A stretch of 64,000 nt of DNA, from positions 1 through 64,000 of the forward strand of contig SKCR01021385.1 in assembly GCA_019454045.1 (NCBI GenBank), in the 5' to 3' direction. Positions 46,682-58,607 of this stretch are shown here, piece by piece. Both the position numbers and the translations under genes were made by a program. The notes under the pieces are model-generated. The model saw only the letters and a list, made by a program, of their open reading frames with translations, was not told where the DNA came from and did no database searches. The first letter of the stretch is position 1, and every line of letters begins with the position of its first letter. The stretch comes from Zanthoxylum bungeanum. Taxonomy: Eukaryota; Streptophyta; Magnoliopsida; Sapindales; Rutaceae.

Positions 46682-48044
46682 GTTTTTGTTTTAATTAGTT
46701 CTCTCTCATTTGAACTCGAAATTGGGTGTGTAAACGCTCGTTGGAAAGCTAAAACACCTGAAATTAATTTTAGGCACAAGTTTTTCATGATTTGGTTAAG
46801 ATTTAAATTATGAATTGCATTTAAAATTCACGCATCTGTAAAAAAATGTGAATAGTAAATTTATTTGAAAAAATAAAATGCAATATCATAATTAAATATT
46901 AATCCAAGTTATTTAATGCCTAAAATAATTCCAACATATTAAAACTCATATGCTTGATGATTCTATGTATGATTAGAATTGGCATGATTATTTTAGGGTG
47001 CAAGCATCTAGAGACTTTCTAAGGAAATAGAGAGTGTATTGTTTATCCCTTAGCTAAGTAATTATTCGTGATGAACTTAGAGATTTATTAACTTTAAGGC
47101 TAATAAATATAAATCACTTGTTTATAATAAAAGACATTATAAAAGATACAAGTTGGGTGGGACCATGGCGTTAATAAAAATTTCCAAACTAAAGTTAATT
47201 TAACCAAATGTATTACTAGAATTAGATAATGATTTGGTGTTTTCCTTCACTCACTACCTTTTTATAGCCAAAAGGAAAAACTATGAAGACATCTAAATAA
47301 TCATTTACTCAAAGCTTACCTTAAAGCATATTAAAGTGTTGGACTAATTTGGAGGATCTATTGTTTATTCTGTCACCAAGGCAATAAGAGCCTAAGAGGT
47401 AATGGTATTAAGAGAGTTCGCTCCACCCTCCATCTGAGGAATTTTCAATGGAGGAATCCATTTGACAGTTATTCACTTAAAAAATGCTAAAATCCTCAAT
47501 AATAATTTAAGTCTAAAATTTGCCTCCCATTGTAAAGTATAGACCCAAAGAGCTTAAACCGTATTGGCAGGACTAGGCTTTACCAGACTGACCAATACCA
47601 ATTTGTCCCTAAATTGTACTATTGACAATGGTTTGACTTTTTTGAGTCATAAGACGCATCGACCCTTAGGCGTGGTCTTATAACTTAGTGGAAAAGATTG
47701 GGTGTCCACAAGGATTAGCATAAGTTATGACATGTTTGATTGCCCAACCCAATGATCAATGAATTATGATTTATATCATAAATTGGTTGGGAACCTACCT
47801 AATTATCATATTTTATAACGACCGGCCCTAGTCGGAGTTATGAAATGATGATAATGGGATCCTTGCCCACAAGAAATCCATCATATTAAGGTTGATGCGA
47901 TTTGCTTAAAATTTTAAAACAATTGAGTGGGAGCAACTTCATAATATTAAAAGCTCATGTTATTATGAAACATTAATGAAAACATATTCCTAATTTTAAC
48001 ATTCTCTCTTAACATGTGGGTTAAAATATTTCACAAACATTCAA
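46682..48044 (+). other. Untranslated leader of Copia-C
   Basis: 1.36 kb without a useful open frame between primer site and gag. It contains copia-leader-like words such as ACGACCGGCCCTAGTCGG near 47820. No embedded element was detected. Confidence 0.6.
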
Positions 48045-48830
48045 ATGGAAAACAGATTATCACTTCGTTCCATCCTTGATGAGCATAAACTCAAAGGGGA
48101 CAACTACAATGACTGGTTTAGAAACCTTAAAATTATCTTACGACAAGAAAATATTTTCTATGTTCTTGAAAGACCATTTCCCCCTGAACCCGCAGAAGAT
48201 ACTGACCAAAATACATTTGATGCTTAGAAGAAACACGTCGATGATGATGAGCAAGCAGTTTGCATAATGCTTGGCTCTATGTCGGACGAACTTCAGAAAG
48301 CTCACGAAGATATGGATGCTCAAACCATCATCTTTCAATTAAAGGAGTTGTATGCAACTTCCGTTCATACCGTGAGATTCCAAGTGTCATGTGCCTTATT
48401 CCAAACAAGGTATAAGAAGGATCTGTTAGTGGACATGTGCTTAAGATGATTGGCCACATTGGAAAATTGGCCAACCTCGGGTTCATCATGGATCATGAGA
48501 TAGGTCACGATCTAATTCTTCAGTTCTTCTCCTTACCAAAAGACTTCTATAACTTTATTATGCAGTTTCATCTGTCTGATAAAGAAGCTACTTTAGCAGA
48601 ATTGCACAATCTGATAAAGCAAGCAGAAGGACTTGAACCGGAGCTTAAAACCTCCTTCATGCTTACGGGTACGGACTTGAAGCCACGAGGCCCAAAGAAA
48701 AATAAGGGCAAGGCCAAGGCTCCAGATCACCTAAAGCCCAATGGTAAGGTGGAGAAGAAAAAGGGAAATGGGAAATGTTTCTTTTGAGGAAAGAAGAGTC
48801 ATTGGAAGAAAGACTGCAGATCCTTGAAAG
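48045..48830 (+). pseudogene. gag: Copia-C gag with stops
   Basis: Starts MENRLSLRSILDEHKL and KGDNYNDWFRNLKIILRQEN, the usual copia Gag N-terminus. A TAG follows NTFDA at about 48225, and the reading resumes with KKHVDDDEQAVCIMLGSM. A shift near 48440 precedes GHIGKLANLGFIMDHE. The zinc knuckle near 48775 reads CFF-stop-GKKSHWKKDC: the second Cys codon has become TGA. Otherwise the protein has normal order and length, so decay is moderate. Confidence 0.85.
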
Positions 48831-49537
48831 CCAATGAAGCTAGGGAAGTCCAAGAGGCCAAGAAGCCCAATGCTCCATGTATGTTGTATATGATTGAACT
48901 ATATTCTCAAAACTCTGAACCTTCTACTTGGGTACTTGACACCGGTTATGGGACTCACTTGTGTAACAATGTGCAGGGTCTGAGAAACACTAGGAGACTC
49001 CTTCATGGGGAGGTTGACTTACGCATAGGTAATGGAGCAAAACTGGATGCATTGTGCGTGGGGACTTATTCATTAGTTTTGCCGAATGGTTTAGTTTTAG
49101 ACTTAGAAGATTGTGTTTATGTACTTTCTCTAGTAAAGAACATCATTTCAATTTCTTATTTATTTAATAAAGGCTTTTCATGCCTAATAAGTTGTAATGA
49201 ATGTTCTATTTATTTCAATGAAATAAAATATGGATATGATATTTTGAATAATGGTATCTATGTCTTACAAAATAACAAAGAATGTTCAACCTCTAATATA
49301 TACAACGTTAACTCGAATAATCTCAATGAATCACTTATATGGCACAGTCGCTTAGGTCATATCAATGAAATAAGATTAACTAAGCTACATAAGGATGAGT
49401 ATTTCAGACCCTTCAAATATGAACCTTATGGAACTTTTGAGTCTTGTTTACTTGGTAAAATGACCAAATTACCCTTCAAAGGTAAAAGACAGCGTGCAGC
49501 GGAGACATTAGAACTCACACACTTTGATGTATGCTGA
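48831..49537 (+). pseudogene. Copia-C protease and integrase N-terminus
   Basis: One open frame of about 237 codons. STWVLDTGYGTHLCNN holds an intact D-T-G protease site. GIYVLQNN leads to the integrase zinc finger IWHSRLGHIN and YGTFESCLLGKMTKL, where the first Cys of the CX2C pair is Phe. It ends HFDVC-stop, a TGA where GGA (Gly) is expected in DVCGPMP. Confidence 0.85.
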
Positions 49538-49540
49538 CCA

Positions 49541-50444
49541 ATGCCAGTCACCGCTAGAGGTGGATTCTCCTACTTCATTACCTTTATCGATGATCACTTG
49601 CGATATGGGTATGTGTACCTTATGCGGTACAAATCTGAAGCCTTTGAGAAATTCAAAGTCTTCAAAGCTGAAGTAGAAAACCAGTTTAATAAAAGTATTA
49701 AGTCACTAAGGTCTGACCGAGGTGGTGAATACTTAAGCGACGAATTTCAAGATTACTTGAGAGAAAATGGCATTGTTTCCCAGTGGACTCCTTCGGAAAC
49801 TCACAGCATAATAGGTCTCCGAAAGGAGAAATCGGACATTATTAGATATGGTCTGATCAATGATGCCAGACACGGATCTACCTCTTTCATTTTGGGGTCT
49901 TGCTTTAGAAACTGCAACACTACTACTAAACCAAGTTTCTTCCAAGACTGTTAGTCAAACACCATATGAGTTATGGTATGGGAAACGTCCTAGTCTAAGT
50001 TATCTAAGAGTTTGGGGATGTGACGCATATGTTAAGCTCACACAAACTAACAAATTGGATGATAGGGCAGTTAAATGTAAGTTTGTAGGATATGCCTTGA
50101 ACTCAAGAGCATACGTGTTCTACGTCCCAAATGAACAAAGAACATTTATCTCACGAAATGCTAAATTTCTAGAGAATGAATTCCTTCTCAAGAAATATAG
50201 TGGGAGTAAACTTGACCTCGATGAGGTACGAGAAGAACAAACTAACATAGAACTAAACCCCAGGCCCCTCAAAAGGGCAGCGACGGAACAACCACAAGCT
50301 TATGAACTTAGAAGGTCAGGTAGGGAAAGACATGAGCCTGAAAGATATTGTTTCCATATTGATGAGGAACATGATCAAGTCATTGATAATGACGATCCCA
50401 CCGGTTATGACGAAGCAATGCGTGACATTGATTCAGTCATGTAG
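49541..50444 (+). pseudogene. Copia-C integrase core and C-terminus, frameshifted
   Basis: YFITFIDDHLRYGYVYLMRY and LRSDRGGEYLSDEF carry catalytic Asp and its context. A shift near 49812 is needed before the SERRNRTLLDMV segment that bears the Glu. The reading then goes on as LPLSFWGLALETATLLLNQV, TPYELWYGKRPSLSYLRVWG and CKFVGYALNSRAYVFY, to RRSGRERHEPERY. It ends with TAG at 50444 in SVM*LEAMKSE. Confidence 0.85.
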
Positions 50445-51285
50445 CTTGAGGCCATGAAATCCGAAATAGACTCTATGTATCAGAATCAAGTCTGAGACTT
50501 GGTGGATGCACCTGAAGGGATAAAACCCATAGGCTGCAAGTGGATTTACAAGCGTAAAAATGATGCAGAATGCAACATCCAAACCTATAAGGCTAGGTTG
50601 GTGGCGAAAGGTTATAGACAAATCCAAGGAATTGACTATGACAAAACCTTCTCGCCTGTTGCAATGATAAAGTACATTCGAATTTTACTGGCACTAGCTG
50701 CATACTTTGATTATGAGATTTGGCAGATGGATGTCAAAACAGCCTTCCTTAATGGGAACCTCGTAGAGGAAGTCTATATGACACAACCTGAGGGGTTTGC
50801 ATCTAAGGATGATCATAATAAAGTATGCAAGCTTAAACGATCCATTTATGGGCTCAAGCAAGCCTCCAGAAGTTGGAATATACGATTTGATGAGACAATC
50901 AAATAATATGACTTCATCAAAAATGTAGACGAGCCTTGTGTTTACATGAAAAGTAGTGGGAGTGCTGTTGTATTTCTTGTATTATATGTTGATGACATAT
51001 TAATCATCTGGAATGATATTCCCATGATGCAAGCCACCAAGCAATGGTTATCTCAGAATTTCTCCATGAAAGATTTGGGAGAAGCAGCCTACATCATCGA
51101 CATTAAGATCTACCGTAATAGATCTAAGAGGTTGTTACGACTTTCTCAATCTACATACATAGATAAAGTTTTGAAAAGATTCAAAATGGAAGATTCCAAA
51201 AGAGGTAATTTACCTACTTGTCATGGAATTAAATTATCTAAGGAGCAATGTCCACATACTCCTTCAGAGATAGAGAACGTATGAG
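50445..51285 (+). pseudogene. Copia-C reverse transcriptase
   Basis: After QV-stop-DLVDAPEG (TGG changed to TGA), the main RT frame reads GCKWIYKRKND, FSPVAMIKYIRILLALAAYF, IWQMDVKTAFLNGNL, GFASKDDHNKVCKLKR and SIYGLKQASRSWNI. A TAA after DETIK interrupts. FLVLYVDDILIIWND keeps the YVDD site. FSMKDLGEAAYIIDI and CHGIKLSKEQCPHTP follow, and a frameshift near 51275 precedes MSRILYASAIGS. Confidence 0.9.
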
Positions 51286-51985
51286 TAGGATCCTTTATGC
51301 TTCAGCAATAGGATCGATCATGTACGCCATGCTATGTACAAGACCTGATGTCTCTTATGCTCTTAGCATAATGAGTAGGTATCAGACAAATCCTGGTGTG
51401 CAACACTGGGCAGCTGTCAAAACAATCCTCAAGTATCTGAGAAGAACTAAGGATGTGTTCTTGACATACATTGATTGTTATGAGATGAAAGTCATTGGTT
51501 ACTGTGATGCGAGCTTTCAGACCGATAGGGATGACAGTAGATAGCAAATAGGATATCTGTTTACTTTGAATGGCAGAGCTGTCGGTTGGAAAAGCTCAAA
51601 GCAGTCAACTACAACGGACTCCACCACTGAAGCCGAGTATATTACAGCATCTGAGGCAGCTAAAGCAGCTAAAGAAGCAGCCTGGATAAAGAAGTTCATC
51701 ACGGAGCTGGAAGTGCTTCCCGTGATAAAGAATGGCGTCACGATGTACTGTAACAACACGGGTGCCATTGCTCAATCAAAGGAACCAAGGTCCCACCAGA
51801 AATCCAAGCATGTACTCAGGCGATTTCATCTCATCAGGGAGATTGTTGAGAGAAAAGTAGTTATTATAGAGAAAATACCCACAGAAGATAATCTTACAGA
51901 TTCTCTGACTAAACGGCTGACTCAACAAAAGAATGATAGGCACACCCGAGAGTATGGTGTCCAGATTCATACTAGTTGGCTATAG
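51286..51985 (+). pseudogene. Copia-C RNase H
   Basis: CTRPDVSYALSIMSRYQTNP and WAAVKTILKYLRRTKD lead to VIGYCDASFQTDRDDS. A TAG (51541-51543) follows SR, then QIGYLFTLNGRAVGWKSSKQ, DSTTEAEYITASEAAKAA, MYCNNTGAIAQSKEPRS, HVLRRFHLIREIVE and DNLTDSLTKRLTQQ. The protein ends VQIHTSWL at 51985, directly before the polypurine tract, as in other copia elements. Confidence 0.9.
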
Positions 51986-51999
51986 TGCAAGTGGGAGAT

Positions 52000-53834
52000 T
52001 GTTAGGGATATGCCCTATACCCAACTTGTGGATGGGCCATATGTACATGTATTTGTAATATTTTCATTAATTAATAAAATGGAAATCTTTATTATACGTG
52101 TCTTACATAACTTATATGAATCATCAAACACTGTAATAAAACCCTTGGAGTAATAAGATGATGGCTTCCACACCTTATGAGAATCATTACTCTTAAACGT
52201 TCCTAGTCATAGTTTTGTGAATAATCTGGGCGTTCACAAAGTGGAGAGACTAGCATGATGATATGATCCGCCCTTAAGTGGGGTAGCCGATCTCATAGGC
52301 TACTAGCGGAGATCCGTCCGTTTGGTGTATCACATGGATGCATGAGTTGCTCGTGTCCATCGAACTGACCGTCGAAAGTTTTCACATGGAGTGTTTATCC
52401 CATGTGTCTGTGAGAACTTTCATGTATCGATTGTATGACTAGTCCTTAGACTTGAGGTCTTTACAATCTTATGTGTGGATCAAATACTTTGACATTCTCC
52501 TTCCCCGGTTCAAAAGATCCTGTCATAAGGGTATGATTGGGTCATTTATTGAAACACATGAAGTTTGTAAAGATACAACAGAGAATCGCCACTCTCTCGG
52601 ATAATATTTTCTTATAAGAGTAGTATTCCAGTTCGTGGGTTGATATGTGTGATCAGTGCTTGAGATTGTGGCCGCATCGGAAGAATCATGTGAGATTCTT
52701 AGGTTAACACGATTCATGACACTATCAACATCATACATTTGGCTATATGGGTGGACATTTTCCATACCATAGGTCAAACGGTGGGGATACAGTAAGACGA
52801 TGGACCGTATCATATGTAAATCGCATACAGAATGGTTATATATATATATTTCCTTCTCATTTGGGGGCATTGACATGTTGCTAGATGTCAGCCTTGGTCA
52901 TTGAAATCGAACGACCATCTGATCGGAGGATAATTTATGTTCGATTAAACTATCACGATTCATTTCATGTCCAACTTGAGGGGAACCCAAAAGGTCACAC
53001 ACAACAAAGTCGAAATTAATGGTTAACAGTGCACAATACAAATTTAACAAATATATGATTGCTGTAGGAATTGTTCATAAATGGTTCAATGTGTTTAATT
53101 ATTGAACATATCATTTATGAGGTTCCATAGTGGCTTAGGGATTGGTGAATGATGATATGGGCACTTTGGGAATTGGAATAAATAAATAAATAAATAAATA
53201 AATAAAAACGTGAATAGAAATGTGAATAGTAAAAAAAATTTGTTATTTGTTTTGAATTCCAATTCGGCCCAAACTCTTATTAGGTTTTATAATCTCATTA
53301 AACCACTAAATTAAGATCCAATGGCTAATATTAAATTAGCATTTATCCCACATCGGATTCTTAATTAATTTTGTTGTCTTTGGAGCACATATATAAACCC
53401 AAAGAATTCTTCAAAAATTTTTGCACCAAACCTTTCATATCTTGGGTTTATATAAGTGAGCAACTCTAAAGTTTAAGAGTAAGCCACTGATTTTGAGGAT
53501 CCTTAATTCTAATTGACTAGAGGAACCTCGAGTTAAAAGTTTTGAGGTATTTGCCTAGGCTAGCACCAATGGCAAAATACCCGTGCACTCAAGGCGTAGT
53601 CTTGCTGTTGAGTTTTGGCTTTGGTGTGTGCACCTTTAGAGGCCACACACTTGGGTGGATCTTTGGAACGTGGAAGAGCTTGCTGAGTTCGAGAAAAGCT
53701 TGTAGATTGAAGAGAAGACTTGAGGAGTCTTCGGTTCAAGTAAGTCTTTTTCTTTCTTTATTTTATTTAGAGAAAATGAATCATAATTTGATTTATTTAA
53801 TTTTCCGCTGCGCACTCGCGGCAGCTTCCCTACC
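52000..53834 (+). mobile_element. 3' LTR of Copia-C
   Basis: Preceded by GCAAGTGGGAGAT, a polypurine tract. It starts TGTTAGGGATATGCCC and ends about CTTCCCTACC. GATGT (53835-53839) pairs with GATGC (44716-44720) as a 5-bp TSD with one change. After it the disrupted LTR resumes: TATGGGTCATAATTGTCC, as at 28110 in copy A. The whole element is about 9.1 kb. Confidence 0.9.
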
Positions 53835-53861
53835 GATGTTATGGGTCATAATTGTCCAACA
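53835..53861 (-). mobile_element. Minus-strand copia LTR, copy A' (part 2)
   Basis: The first 27 bp of the minus-strand LTR (TGTTGGACAATTATGACC), separated from 43607-44720 by Copia-C. Confidence 0.85.
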
Positions 53862-54330
53862 ATAAGGAGAGGGGTATAACCCTTGGGAGGGTTCACCCCA
53901 CACCAAAAGGTGCCATCAAAGGCACCATTCCATGCCTATAAATTAAGAGGCATTGAGTTCATTTGGTATCCAGAAAACATAAGTCTCATACATAGTCTTA
54001 GAGTATCCTTTAAGAAAAGAGTTTACACCATTGCCTTAGTTCAATATCTTGTGAAATGAGTGCTCATTCTACATTAGGAATCCAAGTAATCCTGAGAGAA
54101 CATTAGCCACAAAACCATCCATAGAGCACCGAGGCGGGGCTAATAAGAACAAGGCAACTCGACTTGGACCAAGTTGATCATTATCTTCAAGTTTTCAGTT
54201 TTTTTCTAAGTTTCATGGTTCATTTTAATTGACATGTTAGTGTAGATGTGATTTCTATTGTTGTGTTCTGTTTTTTGAATGGTTAAGATTTATTTGATGC
54301 ATGTTAAATTCATTTATTGACACTAATATT
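53862..54330 (+). mobile_element. LTR fragment related to the first copia element
   Basis: ATAACCCTTGGGAGGGTTCA, ATCCAAGTAATCCTGAGAG, CATAGAGCACCGAGGCGGGG and GGCAACTCGACTTGG match the order of words in 7080-7400 and 15010-15330. It starts abruptly against copy A' and fades after about 54330. The upstream 130 bp of the LTR is missing. Confidence 0.75.
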
Positions 54331-54621
54331 TTAACCATAATTTTATTGATCATAAACATCATGTTCAAAAAAAATCACAAAAGCCATTTTATTCTCAAAA
54401 TACACTCATTTCAAAAATCCTAATTCTCTCCCCACACACACATTTATCTCTATCTTCTCAACGGCGATGAATTTGCTATTTTCTTCATCAATTTCTCTCA
54501 AATTCGTCTATTTCAGTTTTATGTGATGATTATATGCTTATTTTTATTAAAAAACAAATGAAATATTTGAATCTTTTAGACAGATAATGGCACATTAGAT
54601 ATTGTTTGATAAAAACCTTGT
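54331..54621. other. Unassigned AT-rich stretch
   Basis: Contains a CACACACACA run near 54435 and CAACGGCGATGAATTTGC. No gene or terminal repeat could be supported. Confidence 0.4.
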
Positions 54622-54636
54622 GTAAAGTTTTTATTT

Positions 54637-54807
54637 GTCCCAAATGACAGTACCTTGGTGATGTAAGGTTCAAGATCTGATCTTCAGGTCCTGAGTTCGA
54701 ATCCAAAAAATATATTTTTTGTAAGAGTCTAGTACAATCAAGAGTTTTACTTACTCCACTTGGCGAGTCAGGTGGTTTGACGGCGAAATTTTCAATGTTA
54801 AAAAAAA
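54637..54807 (+). mobile_element. SINE copy 3 with a perfect 15-bp TSD
   Basis: GTAAAGTTTTTATTT flanks it exactly (54622-54636 and 54808-54822). Plus strand: GGTGATGTAAGGTTCAAG, the B-box GAGTTCGAATCC, TAAGAGTCTAGTACAATC, GTCAGGTGGTTTGACGGCG, then ATGTTAAAAAAAA. The B-box matches the polymerase III consensus GGTTCGANNCC closely, so a tRNA-derived origin is likely. Confidence 0.88.
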
Positions 54808-54822
54808 GTAAAGTTTTTATTT

Positions 54823-55448
54823 ATAACAAAAAGTCATGTTACTATTGGTGCACATACCTAATAATTGGACACGTGTCTTAACATTAGAGTAGTTCTCTTA
54901 GAGTGACAATTATTTCTTTCAATGATAATAATTTTCATGAATTACTATGTGTTTTTTTTAATACAAAGAAGTCAATATACAATTAAAAGTAAAGTTTGCA
55001 TTCACTTAAATCAATTGACTAAATCATGTTATCCTCTTTGATACACAATATATTTGAATCCATCAAAAATCATCTCAACTTAGTAGTAGTTGATGTAAAT
55101 TGAATTGGTTTGTTTAAGCTAGCCATAGTTTAAACTAGTTAAAAAAACACACTTTAATATAATATTTTTTAATCTTAAAACATTGAAATTCATATTTTTT
55201 GTTTTGTTTTTAACTTATCATCGTTTATTAAAATAAGAGGGCTCTTATTAGAAGATGATTCATTCACATAAATGTCAAATAAAATGATAACACCAATATT
55301 TACTTTCTACATTAAGTATGACATTAAAACATACCATATAAAAAAAAAAATCAATAAATAAACATGCCGTTTAAAAAAGAAAACGAAAAGGGTAAATGTT
55401 CATTTTCGTCCCTAATATTGAACCAATTAAAATAATTTTATTGTATAT
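54823..55448. other. AT-rich stretch, nothing recognised
   Basis: No frame, terminal repeat or homology to other parts of the window was noticed. It ends where the second X copy begins. Confidence 0.45.
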
Positions 55449-56324
55449 TGACCGGCGTAAACACACACGTATAACGCAAGTGCACGTATCGTTCAAGTAG
55501 TATAAAAATATCGATCCCACGAGGACTTAATTCCTACTGTTGTTATTAATTGTTGATACTATTTATTTACAGATATCTAATTGAGGGAGAAGAGAATGAT
55601 TGCTTGATTGATTTGGTTGATTGTAGATTTGCTAAATAAATAAAAAGACAAAAGAAAATACTAAGGAAAATAAAAGAAAAGACTCAAGGATCTAGGGTCG
55701 TGACTCCACACAATATTATTATAAGGATGAATTGATTCTCTTATTTATGTGTAATAATTTAATTTGTTAACCTGGAACACGATGGTATGCAAAAGCCTAT
55801 TCCGATGGTCAGACGCATATACCCAGTATAACCCAATTGAACCATATTCCTATGTCAATCAAATTACATGGATTCATTAAGACCAAGTTCCAATTATGGC
55901 TACCCACGCCCGACAGGTATATGTCTATCCTGTAAGAAAATCTATTAAAGGGTTATCTATCCTCAAGGAATATTGTGGGCTATTGAATCTAAGGCTGAAA
56001 CCTAAAATCCTTATGTCTAGTTCATTTTAAGTTTACCATATCAATCTTATTGGTGATCAGACAACAAGAAACATTAAGCTTAAGACTCAATAAACAAACT
56101 AAAGAATTACCCATAAAAAGAAAATCAATTATTAAGTGTGGATATTGTGTTTCATCATTTCCCTAGAATAAAAATAAAATGCTGGGGTTAGAGGATCCAC
56201 ATTTAATATTTCTTATCTAGGAATCTCACTTATTATAAAATATAAATTATTTTATATTCTGCTTTCTCAAGAATTAATAATGTTAAACATTTAAAACCAA
56301 CCATATAGGCGGTAATCCATAAGG
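55449..56324 (+). mobile_element. Element X, second copy, truncated by a LINE
   Basis: It begins TGACCGGCGTAAACACAC and follows 30556-31500 closely: AACGCAAGTGCACGTATCG, ATATCGATCCCACGAGGAC, GACAGGTATATGTCTATCC. It loses the match near AGGCGGTAATCC, where LINE coding starts. The part that carries the CACGTG cluster in copy 1 is absent. Confidence 0.85.
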
Positions 56325-56330
56325 GTCCAA

Positions 56331-57700
56331 CAAGTGCCGGATATAGGTGTCTACCTGGGCTTACCGGTCTCAGTAGGGCGAAATAAAAGCCAAAATTTTG
56401 GTTACATAAAAGATAGAATATGGAGGCGTATACAAGATTGGAAGGAAAATTCTTATCAAGAGCGGGAAAAATATGTTTATTAAATTCGTCCTCCAATCAA
56501 TTCCCACTTACGCTATGGGTGTTTTCCTACCTGTTCAAATTTGTGAGGATATCGAACGCATGATCAATAAATTTTGGTGGAAGTCCTCAAACAAAAACAG
56601 TTCGGTCATATGCTGGCAGCGATGGGAAAGGTTGTATCTGCCAAAAAAGTTCGGAGGTTTGGGTTTTAGCAGGCTCCATGCTTTTAATTTAGCGCTCCTC
56701 ACAAAACAGGGATGGCGTATTTTACAAAATCCATCTTCTCTGGTAGCAACAATGCTGAAGGCTCGTTATTTTCCTCGTAGTAATTTTCTTAATGCGGAGT
56801 TAGGCAATAATCCCAGCCATGTGTGACAGAGCATACTCGCAGGCAGGAAAGTGTTGGAAGCGCGCATCTCTTGGAAAGTAGGCAATGGTGAGTCGATCAA
56901 TATATGGGATGATAGATAGCTACCTGACAGTTCAAAACCTTTTGTGTCGTCGGTTAGGACAGATGATGAATCAATCTTGAGGGTAAGTCATTTGATGGAT
57001 GAAACGAAAGGTTGCGACGTAGTGCGAGTGTCGCAGTTATTTAATGAAAGGGATCAGTCTCTCATTTTTTCTATCCCACTTAATCATATGTCAGTGGCCG
57101 ATAGATGGTATTGGAGCAAAGACAAAACTGGGATTTATTCAGTAAAAAACGGATACAAACAGGTAGTTCAGCTGCAACACCTCCTCACCAACCCTGCGCA
57201 AGGAATTAATTGGAACCAACTATGGAAGCTGAAGCTCCCTCAGAAAGTTAAGCCTTGTGTTTGACGCATATTCTCTCTGACCCTTCCAACAGTAGACAAT
57301 CTCCTCAGAAAACATGCTACAGTAGTTAATCACTGCCTCATTTGTGATGCTTATGGTGAGTCTGAAGACCGCGTCATCTGTTCCTGCGAATTTGCTCACG
57401 AATGCTGGAAGATATTCTTCAGTGGCCAGGTCGAGCTTCAAACGGGTTGCCTTGTGAACTAGTTCGCCTCTATCATATGTGTGTTACCTATAGATACTAT
57501 TGCAGGCTGTTGTACTCTTTTGTGGAGGCCGTGGAGACATGGAAACGATGTGTTATGGCGTAAAGTAATAGAAAGCCCAAATTAGGTAGTTCAATCAGCT
57601 GCAGAGTTTCTACTACAGTAGCGTGAATCCCAAAATTTGAAAAGGAAAGTTTGCCTAGCCACACAAAAGGTTGGGGATAGAAGATGAACTAAATCGGATA
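56331..57700 (+). pseudogene. LINE ORF2: end of RT and zinc-binding RT domain (zf-RVT)
   Basis: YLGLPVSVGRNKS, IWRRIQDWKENS, MFIKFVLQSIPTYAMGVFLP, INKFWWKSSNKNS, LYLPKKFGGLGFSRLHAFNL and LLTKQGWRILQNP are the standard region after the LINE RT core. Stops follow NPSHV (TGA) and WDDR (TAG). ISWKVGNGESINIWDDR and the zf-RVT part DRWYWSKDKTGIYSVKNGY, WNQLWKLKLPQKVK and CLICDAYGESEDRVICSC follow. Several stops make it inactive. Confidence 0.88.
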
Positions 57701-57708
57701 TAGGAACT

Positions 57709-58161
57709 TTGAAATGTAATATAGATGCAGCTGTGTTTGTAGAAGGGTATAGCTCCTATGGGTTCTTGCTCAGGGACCATAATAGCATATGTATCTCAGC
57801 AGTTTATGCAGGAATGCGAGGGGCGTTGGAGCCAAGAATGGCTGAGGTGATTGGGGTCCGAGAAGCACTAAGTTGGCTGAAATCCAAGGGCTTGTCACAC
57901 GTTTGCGTGGAGTCCGATTGTCAAGAGTTGGTCAATAGTTTTCACAGCAATAGGGATGATTGTTCTTATTTCCATGATATTATTGTTGATTGTCAAAATT
58001 TGTTACGCTTGATGGAAGATGTTTCTCTTGCGTTTGTAAAACGTACAACAAATTCTGCTGCTTATGTTCTTGCTAGAGCGGTTGATTCCATGACTATATG
58101 CGGAGAGTGGGCTTGTCCGCCCTCCTTTCTATATGATGTAATGCGCATTGATATTGAATAA
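57709..58161 (+). pseudogene. LINE RNase H domain (RVT_3 type)
   Basis: This frame of 150 codons is uninterrupted. KCNIDAAVFVEGYSSYGFLL is the first strand pair with catalytic Asp; LEPRMAEVIGVREALSW supplies Glu; VCVESDCQELVNSF supplies the next Asp; FVKRTTNSAAYVLARA the C-terminal part. It ends LYDVMRIDIE at 58161, just before the tail. It stayed open while the upstream part decayed, probably by chance. Confidence 0.88.
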
Positions 58162-58193
58162 AATTTGGCATGTTTTCCTAAAAAAAAAAAAAA

Positions 58194-58607
58194 TCACCTG
58201 CTTGGGGTATTTCGGTCATTATATTATTTTGGGTTGTGGTGACTTCCATTTTGAAGTTTCTATATGTTATATGATTACAATTTTTTCTATATGTAAATAT
58301 GATTACTGAAACTGTGTTTCTGCACTCCCTTCCCATGAGGTCATTTGTCCTTTTTGGGATCAGGAGAGCAACACGTAGGCGCAGCCTCAGGGTACCTTCG
58401 TCGGTCTAATGACCGCTCAGGAAAGGGCCCCTGGCGAAAAAGCGCCCCTCGGACACACCTCCTAGAAAATCCTTAAGCGGACACATGACCTCGTGGGAAA
58501 GGGGTGCAAAATAGCACCTTCAATTACAATTTTGCATAATAGGTGTACGTTGTGATAATGTTGCTTTTGGTGCAATCGATGGAAATTAGTTTTTATTCTT
58601 TGTTTAG
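58194..58607. other. Presumed intron or flank upstream of the DRB fragment
   Basis: No open frame. It ends with a pyrimidine-rich tract and TTTAG, a normal 3' splice site directly before DRB coding sequence. The middle (58360-58470) is GC-rich, with CCGCTCAGGAAAGGGCCCC and GCCCCTCGGACACACC, which stands out against the AT-rich surroundings and may be a separate insertion. Confidence 0.45.

Larger units (their letters stand above)
56325..58193 (+). mobile_element. 5'-truncated L1-type LINE
   Basis: It spans the C-terminal third of ORF2 and a 14-base poly(A) tail (58180-58193). The 5' end lies about 56325, where VPDIGVYLGLPVSVGRNKS begins. Truncation at the 5' end with a tail is typical of LINE insertions. 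No TSD was found with confidence; TCACCTGC follows the tail. Confidence 0.8.

Noticed and set aside
52523..52876. 117-codon minus-strand frame in the Copia-C LTR, with a counterpart at 45244-45486
   Set aside because: Present in both LTRs because they are copies; no domain and no conservation pattern of coding sequence was noticed.
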